Of a stretch of 30,254 nucleotides of DNA, positions 13,420-20,896 are shown in pieces. The notes under the pieces are model-generated. The model was not told the origin of the DNA and ran no database searches. It saw only the letters and a list, made by a program, of their open reading frames with translations. The stretch is from NCBI GenBank assembly GCA_051002015.1, contig JBPCMS010000025.1, positions 1 through 30,254 of the forward strand, read 5' to 3'. How positions within the stretch are numbered: position 1 is the stretch's first letter; each line of letters begins with the position of its first letter. The translations under genes and the position numbers were made by a program. The stretch is from JACDBE01 sp051002015. Its GTDB lineage: Bacteria > Actinomycetota > Acidimicrobiia > Spongiisociales > UBA5794.

Positions 13420-15537
13420 TCATCGCCTGCCCAGGGGGAGGTAGGCCTGCTCGGCGTAGTCGACCATCATCCGCTGCGAGGAGAACTGGGGAAGGGCGGA
13501 CACGATCGACTCCTTCATCATCTCCACCCAGCGCTGCGGGACCCCGTTGTCGTCCCGGTCGTAGAACAGCGGGACCACCTCGGTCTCGAGCAGGTGGTAG
13601 AGGATCCCGGCGTCCTCGGCGTCGGAGTGGGATGTCTCGGAGAAACCCCACCCGTTGGAGCCGTTGAAACCCTCGGCCCACCATCCGTCGAGCACGCTGA
13701 GGTTGACGGCGCCGTTGGCCGCCGCCTTCATCCCCGAGGTGCCACTCGCCTCCTTGGGAGGTGCCGGGGTGTTGAGCCACACGTCGGCCCCGCGCACCAG
13801 CGACGCCCCCACGTCCATGTCGTAGTTCTCCACGAAGAAGACGTGGCCGGCCAGGTCCGGGCTCTGTGACATCTCGAACACCCAGCGCACCAGCGCCTGG
13901 CCGTCCTGGTCGGCGGGATGGGCCTTCCCGGCGAAGATGATCTGCACCGGCCTCTCCTGGTCGACCAACAGCCGGCGCACCCGGGAGGGGTCGGAGAAGA
14001 AGAGCCCGGCCCGTTTGTAGGTGGCGAAGCGGCGGGCGAACACGATGGTCAGCCGGTCCTCGGCGAGCTGCTGGTCCAGCCAATGCAGCCGGGTGGGCCC
14101 GTGCCCGTGGCGGCTGTACTGCTCCCGCATCCGGGCCCGCATCTTGCGCAGCATGACCTTCTTCTGCGCCTGATGAGCCTGCCACAGCTCCTCGGGAGGA
14201 ACATCGCGGACCTTCTCCCAGACGGCGCCGTCGATGATCTGCTGATCCCAGATGTCGCCCACGGTGCGCCGGTAGATGCCCGACATCGACCGGCCCACCC
14301 AGGTCTGGGGATGGATCCCGTTGGTGATCGCCTTGGCGTCGCCCCCGATGAGATGGCTCCACTCGTGGGTCACCACCTCGCCATGACGCCGGGAGACCCC
14401 GTTGGTGATGTCGGACAGCCGGATCGCCAACGCCCCCATGTCGAAACTGCCACCGTCGTGCGAGTCGGACAGCGTGGTCAACAACTCGTCGTCGATGTTG
14501 GGGAGCGTCCCCGACAGCATGGACAGCGCCAGGCTCCGGTCGAACACCTCGTTGCCTGCCGGCACCGGGGTGTGCAGGGTGAACAAGGTGCTCGAGCTGA
14601 TCTGCTCGGTGGCCTTGTCGATGTCGACGCCATCACCCAGCACCCCGGACAGGCGCTCGAGCAGGCTGAGGGCGGCGTGGCCCTCGTTGACATGCCACAC
14701 CGCCGGCTCGATGCCGAGGGCGGCCAGCACCCGGGTACCGCCGATCCCGAGCACGATCTCCTGCGCCAGCCGCATCTCCCGACCCCGCACATAGAGGAAG
14801 TGGGTGATGGGCCGGTCCGAGGGCTCGTTCTCTTCGATGTCGGTGTCGAGGAAGAGGACCGGCACCCGGCCCACCTCGATCCGCCACGCCCCGACGGCGA
14901 CGGTGCGGTCGCCGATCGGGACCCGCACCCGGAGCGGACGCCCGGTGCCGGGGTCGATGACCTGGCGAAGTGGTCTGCGGGCGAACTCCAGGGCGGCGTA
15001 GGTGTGCTGCTGGGCTCCTGAGGGGTCGACCGCCTGCTGGAAGTAGCCGCGGCGGTAGAGCAGCCCGACCCCGATCAGCGGCATCCCCAGATCGGAAGCG
15101 GCCTTGATGTGGTCTCCGGCGAGAACGCCGAGGCCACCCGAATAGAGCCGCAGCTTGTGGTGGAGCCCGAACTCGGTGCACAGGTAGGCAACGGGGCCGG
15201 CCAGCGAGTGGGCATGCCTGGTGGCATACCAGGTGTCCGCCCCTTCCCGATAGCGATCGAAGGCGGCGACAACCTCGTCGTACCGGGTGACGTAGTCCTC
15301 GTCCTCGGCCAGGCGCGCCCAGGTCGACGACCCCACCGTGTGCAGGATCGACATCGGGTTGCCGCTCTGCTCCCAGGCGACCGGATCGATCAGCCGGAAG
15401 AGGTCGATGGCGTCGGGTCGCCACGACCACCACAGGTTGTAGGCGAGATCGTTGAGCCGGGTGAACTCCGGGGGCACCGCCAGGGGCGCCTGGGGACCGA
15501 CCGGGATCATGGTAAGCAGAGAGGGTGGTAGATCCAT
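13420..15537 (-). CDS. glgP: Alpha-glucan (glycogen) phosphorylase, short type
   Basis: A cytoplasmic PLP-dependent phosphorylase, 705 residues, which releases glucose-1-phosphate from glycogen or other alpha-1,4-glucans. The length and the N-terminal DUF3417-like part (LNDLAYNLWWSWRPDAIDLF, residues 27-46) mark the short alpha-glucan phosphorylase type of bacteria and archaea rather than the 800-residue MalP/GlgP type. AYLCTEFGLHHKLRLYSGGL and GVLAGDHIKAASDLGMPLIG form the substrate region. WHVNEGHAALSLLERL and FTLHTPVPAGNEVFD are also conserved. KEASGTSGMKAAANGAVNLS contains the PLP-binding lysine (about K604). ATG 15537 is preceded by GAAAGG. It lies only 19 bp behind the CysQ-like gene and is thus probably the third gene of the sulfate-activation operon; the nearby phosphohexomutase would use its product. 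Confidence 0.93.
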   Translation of the reverse strand: MDLPPSLLTMIPVGPQAPLAVPPEFTRLNDLAYNLWWSWRPDAIDLFRLIDPVAWEQSGNPMSILHTVGSSTWARLAEDEDYVTRYDEVVAAFDRYREGADTWYATRHAHSLAGPVAYLCTEFGLHHKLRLYSGGLGVLAGDHIKAASDLGMPLIGVGLLYRRGYFQQAVDPSGAQQHTYAALEFARRPLRQVIDPGTGRPLRVRVPIGDRTVAVGAWRIEVGRVPVLFLDTDIEENEPSDRPITHFLYVRGREMRLAQEIVLGIGGTRVLAALGIEPAVWHVNEGHAALSLLERLSGVLGDGVDIDKATEQISSSTLFTLHTPVPAGNEVFDRSLALSMLSGTLPNIDDELLTTLSDSHDGGSFDMGALAIRLSDITNGVSRRHGEVVTHEWSHLIGGDAKAITNGIHPQTWVGRSMSGIYRRTVGDIWDQQIIDGAVWEKVRDVPPEELWQAHQAQKKVMLRKMRARMREQYSRHGHGPTRLHWLDQQLAEDRLTIVFARRFATYKRAGLFFSDPSRVRRLLVDQERPVQIIFAGKAHPADQDGQALVRWVFEMSQSPDLAGHVFFVENYDMDVGASLVRGADVWLNTPAPPKEASGTSGMKAAANGAVNLSVLDGWWAEGFNGSNGWGFSETSHSDAEDAGILYHLLETEVVPLFYDRDDNGVPQRWVEMMKESIVSALPQFSSQRMMVDYAEQAYLPLGRR

Positions 15538-15556
15538 GGGGAAGCCTTTCGGGGTG

Positions 15557-16339
15557 TCAGCCGTGGCGCAGCTCGTCGAGCAGCTTGCGCACGGGTGCCT
15601 CGAGCCCGGGTGCGGTGGCGACGAACCCGGTGAGCTTGGGATTGGCCCGGTTGAAGGAGATGCTCTCCCCCTCGGGCCCGGAGACCCTGCCTCCGCCGGC
15701 GACGACGATACCGGCGCCGGCGGCGACGTCCCACTCGTGCTTGGGGACCAGGGTCCAGGTGGCGTCGGCCAGGCCGGCGCCGACGCAACCCAACTTGTAG
15801 GCGACCGACCCCATGTTGCGCACCGCGATGGGGGTGGCGAAGAAGGGCTCCCACTCCCCCCGCTTGACCTCGCTGCGGGACGCCAGCACCAGGGCGCCCT
15901 CGATCTGGTCGGTGGCCGTACAGCCGACCGCCACCCCTCCCAGGGTGACCCCGTCCTCGAGGGTGCCCACGATGCGGTGGCCGGTGGCCGGGTTGAGGAC
16001 CCCCCCGGCGACGGGAACGCCGTCGACGACCAGCCCGATCGAGACGCACCACTCGGGGATGCCCGCGATGAACTCGCGGGTGCCGTCGAGCGGGTCGACC
16101 ACCCAGACCCGGCTCCTGGAGAGACGGTCGACGTCGTCGACCGTCTCCTCGGACAGCCAGCCCTCACCCGGCCGCACCAGCACCCGGTGCAGGGCGGCGT
16201 TGACGGCCAGGTCGGCGGCGGTGACCGGGTCGTCACCCCGCTTCATGCGCGAAGCGATCGCCCCCGGTGTGAACGGCGCCAGGGCAGTCGCCGCCGCGTC
16301 GAGAGCGGCTTCGATCCGGGCCCGGTCGGTGGCTGCCAC
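15557..16339 (-). CDS. cysQ: Inositol monophosphatase-family phosphatase, CysQ-like (PAP phosphatase)
   Basis: 260 residues of the Mg-dependent, lithium-sensitive phosphatase fold. The metal ligands are visible: SEE (E64, E65), VVDPLDGTREFIAG (D82, D85) and HEWDVAAG (D204). The DPLDGTREF form with EF after the motif is characteristic of CysQ/BPNT enzymes, which hydrolyse 3'-phosphoadenosine 5'-phosphate; SuhB-type enzymes have DPLDGTxNF. The stop codon of the ATP sulfurylase/APS kinase gene is immediately followed by this GTG (16339), which fits a function in PAPS/PAP turnover. CysQ recycles the PAP left after sulfonate transfer or PAPS reduction. Histidinol or inositol phosphatase activity is the alternative from the family alone; the neighbour makes CysQ the best call. 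Confidence 0.85.
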   Translation of the reverse strand: MAATDRARIEAALDAAATALAPFTPGAIASRMKRGDDPVTAADLAVNAALHRVLVRPGEGWLSEETVDDVDRLSRSRVWVVDPLDGTREFIAGIPEWCVSIGLVVDGVPVAGGVLNPATGHRIVGTLEDGVTLGGVAVGCTATDQIEGALVLASRSEVKRGEWEPFFATPIAVRNMGSVAYKLGCVGAGLADATWTLVPKHEWDVAAGAGIVVAGGGRVSGPEGESISFNRANPKLTGFVATAPGLEAPVRKLLDELRHG

Positions 16340-18061
16340 CTACTCGTCCTCGGTGAGGTACCCGAGCCTGACCAGATGGTCGATGATCCGCTGGGCCGCC
16401 TCGTCCGGCTCGACCTCGGTGGTGTGGATCACCATGTCGGCGTCCTCGGGCTCCTCGTAGGGATCGGAGATGCCGGTGAACTCCTTGATGATCCCCGCCC
16501 TGGCCTTGGCGTAGAGCCCCTTGCGGTCGCGCTGCTCGCACACCTCGATGGGGGTTTCGACGTAGACCAGGATGTAGCCGCCCTCGGCCGAGATCAGCTT
16601 GCGGTTGAGGGCGCGGGGAGCGGCGTAGGGGGCGATCGGGGCGCAGACGGCGATCCCGCCCGCCTTGGTGATCTCCGATGCCACGTACCCGATCCGCTCG
16701 ATGTTGGTGTCGCGGTCCTCCTTGGAGAACCCGAGCCCCTTGGACAGATGCTTGCGGACCACGTCGCCGTCGAGCATGGTGACGGTGCGGCCGCCCCGCT
16801 GGAGCAGCTTGACCATCAGGGCGTTGGCGATGGTCGACTTGCCGGAGCCCGAAAGCCCGGTGAAGAACACCGTGAAACCCTGCTCGTGGAGCGGGCGGTG
16901 GGTCTTGCGCAGCTCGACGACCACCTCGGGGAAGCTGAACCACTCGGGGATCTCGGCGCCGGTGGCGAGCTTCTGGCGTAGCTGGGTCCCCGAGATGCTG
17001 AGGGTCTCGGTGCCTTCGGGCACCTCGTCGATCGGCATGTAGGTGTCCAGCGACGGCACGTACACCATCATCTTGAAGGGGACCAGGACCACCCCCAGCT
17101 CCGCTTCGTTGGCGCGCACCATGTCCTGCGCCTCGTACGGGCCGTAGAACGGGGTGCCGGTCGAGTCGCTGCCGGGCCCGGCGTGGTCGCGGCCCACGAT
17201 GAGGTGGGTGACGCCGTGGTTCTTGCGGATGATGGCGTGCCACACCGCCTCGCGCGGGCCACCCATCCGCATCGCCAGGTTGAGCAGCGACAGCCCGACA
17301 CCCTCCTCGGGGAAGTGGCGCTGGATCGCCTGGTACACCCTGACCCGGGTGTAGTGGTCGACATCGCCCGGCTGGGTCATGCCGACCACCGGGTGGATCA
17401 TCAGGTGGGCACCGGTCTCGGCGGCGGCCCGCATGGTGAGCTCGACGTGGGCGCGGTGCATCGGGTTGCGGGTCTGGAAGGCGACGACCCGGTCCCAGCC
17501 GTTCTCGGCGAACTCTGCCCTCACCTGGGCAGGGGTCTTGCGCAGGGCGTGGAAGTCGTAGTGGACGGGGAGCTGGACACCCTCGATCCGGCCGCCGACG
17601 TAGATCGGGCCCGCCTCGTTCATCAGGTAGGAGACGCCGGGGTGCTCGGTGCTGGTGGTGCCGAACACGCCCTTGGCCTCGGCCTCCTTGTCGGGACGCC
17701 ACACGTCCTCGATGTGGAGGACGGCGAGCATGACACCCTCGACGTCCCGCAGCGCCAGGCTCATCCCGGGGGCGAGACCCTCGGCGGCCTCCTCGGAGAT
17801 GTCGAGGCTGACCGGCATCGGCCACAGGGTCCCGTCGGCGAGCCGCATGTCGGACACGACCGACTCGTGGTCGGGCCGGGTGAGGAAGCCGCGCAGCGGA
17901 GAGAACGACCCGTTCATCAACAGCTCGAGGTCGCAGCTCTGGCGATCGGTCAGGTCCCACGACGGGAGCTCGAGCGAGACCCCCTTGAGCTCGGCCGCCC
18001 GGGCATCGTCGGCAAGCAGATCAACCAGTTCGCCGCCGTGCGGCGCGATCAAATCGGACAC
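16340..18061 (-). CDS. Bifunctional sulfate adenylyltransferase / adenylylsulfate kinase
   Basis: A 573-residue fusion that turns sulfate and ATP into APS and then PAPS. Residues 1-385 are the single-chain ATP sulfurylase (Sat type): ELLMNGSFSPLRGFL, FQTRNPMHRAH (195-205), IHPVVGMTQPGDVD, GRDHAGPG (290-297) and the final ISGTQLRQKL. Residues 395-573 are APS kinase (CysC): P-loop GLSGSGKST (402-410), LDGDVVRKHLSKGLGFSKED (430-449), RDTNIERI and FTGISDPYEEPEDADMVI. Both active sites appear intact. Most actinobacteria use the heterodimeric CysD/CysN sulfurylase instead, so this Sat-CysC arrangement is notable. GTG 18061 has GGAG five bases upstream. It is the first gene of an operon with the CysQ-like gene and glgP, and a good promoter lies about 100 bp upstream. 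Confidence 0.95.
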   Translation of the reverse strand: MSDLIAPHGGELVDLLADDARAAELKGVSLELPSWDLTDRQSCDLELLMNGSFSPLRGFLTRPDHESVVSDMRLADGTLWPMPVSLDISEEAAEGLAPGMSLALRDVEGVMLAVLHIEDVWRPDKEAEAKGVFGTTSTEHPGVSYLMNEAGPIYVGGRIEGVQLPVHYDFHALRKTPAQVRAEFAENGWDRVVAFQTRNPMHRAHVELTMRAAAETGAHLMIHPVVGMTQPGDVDHYTRVRVYQAIQRHFPEEGVGLSLLNLAMRMGGPREAVWHAIIRKNHGVTHLIVGRDHAGPGSDSTGTPFYGPYEAQDMVRANEAELGVVLVPFKMMVYVPSLDTYMPIDEVPEGTETLSISGTQLRQKLATGAEIPEWFSFPEVVVELRKTHRPLHEQGFTVFFTGLSGSGKSTIANALMVKLLQRGGRTVTMLDGDVVRKHLSKGLGFSKEDRDTNIERIGYVASEITKAGGIAVCAPIAPYAAPRALNRKLISAEGGYILVYVETPIEVCEQRDRKGLYAKARAGIIKEFTGISDPYEEPEDADMVIHTTEVEPDEAAQRIIDHLVRLGYLTEDE

Positions 18062-18166
18062 AACTACTCCAGGATCGGGTGTTCGGATGCCGACCGGCTC
18101 CCGGCAGCGGGCACGACCGGCTGTTCAAAGGGGATCCCATCCGCCGAGGCGTACGTGATCCATGCC

Positions 18167-18196
18167 ATTGTAGGAGGTCGCCGAAAGTGCGGGCAA
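18167..18196 (-). promoter_or_regulatory. Candidate promoter of the sulfate-activation operon
   Basis: On the minus strand TTGCCC (18196-18191) and TACAAT (18172-18167) are 18 bp apart, four and five matches to the sigma-70 consensus. Transcription from about 18160 would give a leader of roughly 100 bases before GTG 18061. I see no riboswitch fold or cysteine-rich leader peptide in it. Confidence 0.5.
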
Positions 18197-18220
18197 GAAG
18201 GGGTGGTGGCGACCCTCTCC

Positions 18221-20896
18221 CTAGCTGTGATGACCGGCGTCACGGGGGGTGCGACTGCCGCCCCTGCGCAGATCGGCGATCTTCGACAGGACGTCGCCGG
18301 CGTCGCTCCCGATGCTGGGAAGCTGGGCTGACTGCCTGGCGTACCGGGTGGCCCGCTCCCCACCGGTGTCGGCCGCCGGTTCGACCGGTGGCGACGATGG
18401 CGTCTCTCCACGGGCATGTGCCGCCGGGCTCACGGTGCGTCCCCGTGTCGCCTCGACCATCCGCGCCGTCTCCTCCCTCACCCTGGTGGCTTCCGCCCGG
18501 GCACCGGAGAGCAGGGTCTCGGCGGCAGATCGCCGCTCGTCCGCCTTGGTCTGGGCGTCGCGGACGATCTGGTCCGCCTGGGTGTGAGCGCGGTCGATGA
18601 TGTCCCTGCTGGTGGTTGCCGCCTCCATCGCGGTGCGCTGCGCCGTCTCCAGCTCCTCGGCGGCGGCGATCCGGTCGGTGGACGCATCGTGTCGCAACGA
18701 TGCGGCGAACTCCTCCGCATCCGCCGCAATCCTGGTCGCCTGCTCCTGGGCGGCGGCGACGGCCTGATCGGCGGCGGCTCGGCGATGGGCCAGATCCGAC
18801 TCCGCCGCCTGCAAGGTGGCGGCCGAATCGGCCTCGGCCTGCTGGATTCTGGCGGCGGCATCCTCGTCGGCCCTGCGGAGACGCTCCTGCATCTGGGCCT
18901 CAACCGCTTCGACCATCCGCTCGGATTCGGCGCGGGCGGTATGGGCGACGGCCATCTCGGTCTGCGCCGTCTCCATGATGGCGGCGGCCTGGCTCCGGCC
19001 TGTCTCCACCAGCTCGGCGGCCTCCCCTGCCGCCACCTCCCTCCGGGTGGCGATCTCGTCATCGAGGGCGAGGAGATCCGCCTCGGTCTGCGCCGCCACC
19101 GCCGCTGCTTGGTTGCGGGCCTCAGCCAACAGACCCGCCGCCTCGTCGGCCGCAACTCGACGCGCCGCCGCCAACTCCGCATCGTTCGCAACCCGATCCG
19201 CTTCGGCCTGGTGGGTGATCGCCTCGGATTCCTTACGGGCGGCCGCCACCAGAGCCGCCGCCTCGTCGGCGCTGGCCTGTCGTCCCGCCGCCAGCTCCGC
19301 ATCGAGCACAACCCGATCGGCCTCGGCCTGGTTGGTGATCGCCTGTGCCTCGTCGGCGGCGGCGGCGATGATGCCGTCGCGCTGGCGACGGGCCTCTGCG
19401 GTGGCCTCGGCCAGGAGCCGGTCGGCAGTTTCCCGCTCGGCGACCGCCTTGACCAGCTCGGCCTCGGCCGCCGACCGGTTGTCGGTGGCGACGGCGACGA
19501 TCTCCTCGGCCTGCCGTTTGGCCACCGAGACCAGGTCGGCGCACTGGCGTCGCACCTTCTCCCGGCTCTCCACCAGCGTCTTCTCCTCGGCGGTACGCCG
19601 GTCGACGGCTCCGGCAACGATCTGGTCGGCCTGGGAGCGGGCCTCGGCGATGACCGCCTCTGCCCTGGCGATCGCCTCGGTCTTGGCGTCGGCAAGTACC
19701 TTGTCGGCCGCGGCCCGGTCGGCAACTGCACGTTCGGCGAGCTGCCGGGCTCGCTCCAGCTTGTCGGCGAGGTCCTCCCTGGCCTGGCGAGCCTCCTCGC
19801 CTGCCGCCCTGGCGGCGTCGGCGTCCCCGGATGCCTCCGAGACGATCCGATCGACCTTGGTATCCGCCGCCGCCCTGATGGCATCGGCCTCCTCCCTGGC
19901 CTCGGCCACGATGGTCTCTGCTCTGGCGGCCGCCTCCTTCTCGGTCTCGGCCCGGACGGCGTCGATGGCGGCGCGCTCGGTCTGCAGCTTGGCGGCCAGC
20001 TCGTCGGCGTGCTGCGTTGCCCGTTCCAGCTCACGGGCGGCCGCCGCCGTGGCCTTCTCCGCCTGTCTGGCGGCGTTCGCCTCCGCCTCCGACATCACCG
20101 CGGCGGCCTCCCGGCGGGCCGTCTCGACGATGTCGTCGGCCTCCTGGCGGGCCCGATCCATGACCAGGGCGACCTCGTCGGCACCACTTCCGACGGGCGG
20201 CGGGACGCCACCCCCCGCCTGGCGCTGGCGGCGGGCGAGGTCGGCCTCGGCGACGGCGGTGATCTGGGCCGCCTCGGTGCGGGCCGCCGCCATCAGGGCC
20301 TGCGCCCGCCGCTCCGCAGCCGAAAGGACGGCGTCCCCGTCCTTGGCCGGAGATGCAACGGGCTGCTGGAGCTGCTCTTCGAGCTTGGCGGCACGGGTGC
20401 GCCACCGCTCCACCTGGATCTCGAGATCCTCGACCTGGGTGCCGTAGGAGCTCAGCTCCCGACGCAGCTCGGCCACCTCCTTGGTGGGGTTTCCCATGCG
20501 CGTGGTGGTCTCTGTAAGCGCCGTCGCCCGCCGGCGAGCCTCCTCCTCGATCTCCCAGGCGCGCTCCTCGGCCTCGAGGATGATCCGCTCCTTGGCCTCG
20601 AAGGCGGCCAGCATCGCCTCGTCGACGGCGCGCCGCTCCGCTTGCTTGGCGTCACGGACCTCGGATCTGGCGTGGGTGATGCGCGATTCGAGCTCACGGG
20701 TGAAGCTGGCGAAGTCCTTGGCAAGCCGCTCCAGCCTGCCCACATACGCCTCGACCTCATCGGGATCGAGACCACCCTTCTTGAGCATGACGAAGTCTGG
20801 CCGGCGCAGCTCCTTCAGCTCGAACCGCGGATCGGCGACCCAGCGATCATCCCCCGGAGCCTCAGAAGCCACCCGGTTCCCCCCTGTTCCTGCCAC
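18221..20896 (-). CDS. DivIVA-like long coiled-coil protein (Scy/FilP-like scaffold)
   Basis: 891 residues, mostly Ala/Glu/Arg-rich heptads. Residues about 20-60 (RRPDFVMLKKGGLDPDEVEA, YVGRLERLAKDFASF) resemble the DivIVA N-terminal membrane-curvature domain. From about 60 to 830 an almost unbroken coiled coil follows, with Pro/Gly-containing breaks near 175-185 and 215-225. It includes three 40-residue tandem units (520-639). The end (about 830-891) is disordered. DivIVA relatives such as Wag31, Scy and FilP organise polar growth and cell shape in actinobacteria; a cytoskeletal scaffold is the likely role here. The GTG at 20896 overlaps the pckA stop (TAGTG) without a Shine-Dalgarno sequence; the GTG at 20872, behind GGGGGGA, is a good alternative. 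It is the last gene of an aldolase-PEPCK operon, an odd place for a cytoskeletal protein. Confidence 0.8.
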   Translation of the reverse strand: MAGTGGNRVASEAPGDDRWVADPRFELKELRRPDFVMLKKGGLDPDEVEAYVGRLERLAKDFASFTRELESRITHARSEVRDAKQAERRAVDEAMLAAFEAKERIILEAEERAWEIEEEARRRATALTETTTRMGNPTKEVAELRRELSSYGTQVEDLEIQVERWRTRAAKLEEQLQQPVASPAKDGDAVLSAAERRAQALMAAARTEAAQITAVAEADLARRQRQAGGGVPPPVGSGADEVALVMDRARQEADDIVETARREAAAVMSEAEANAARQAEKATAAAARELERATQHADELAAKLQTERAAIDAVRAETEKEAAARAETIVAEAREEADAIRAAADTKVDRIVSEASGDADAARAAGEEARQAREDLADKLERARQLAERAVADRAAADKVLADAKTEAIARAEAVIAEARSQADQIVAGAVDRRTAEEKTLVESREKVRRQCADLVSVAKRQAEEIVAVATDNRSAAEAELVKAVAERETADRLLAEATAEARRQRDGIIAAAADEAQAITNQAEADRVVLDAELAAGRQASADEAAALVAAARKESEAITHQAEADRVANDAELAAARRVAADEAAGLLAEARNQAAAVAAQTEADLLALDDEIATRREVAAGEAAELVETGRSQAAAIMETAQTEMAVAHTARAESERMVEAVEAQMQERLRRADEDAAARIQQAEADSAATLQAAESDLAHRRAAADQAVAAAQEQATRIAADAEEFAASLRHDASTDRIAAAEELETAQRTAMEAATTSRDIIDRAHTQADQIVRDAQTKADERRSAAETLLSGARAEATRVREETARMVEATRGRTVSPAAHARGETPSSPPVEPAADTGGERATRYARQSAQLPSIGSDAGDVLSKIADLRRGGSRTPRDAGHHS
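18980..19339 (-). repeat. Three 40-residue (120-bp) tandem units inside the coiled-coil gene
   Basis: Units at residues 520-559, 560-599 and 600-639 begin ITNQAEADRVVLDAELAAGR, ITHQAEADRVANDAELAAAR and VAAQTEADLLALDDEIATRR. The first two are close also at DNA level (19260-19344 compared with 19140-19224, offset 120 bp), so this is recent duplication inside the gene; the third has diverged. Confidence 0.75.

Noticed and set aside
18064..18168. A 34-codon minus-strand frame in the leader of the sulfate operon (MAWITYASADGIPFEQPVVP)
   Set aside because: Its ATG lies inside the proposed -10 element and has no ribosome-binding site; no cysteine codons as a regulatory leader would need.
18980..19345. 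Regularly spaced repeats as a CRISPR-like array
   Set aside because: They are 120-bp in-frame coding duplications with no short identical repeat and spacer structure; no cas genes in the window.
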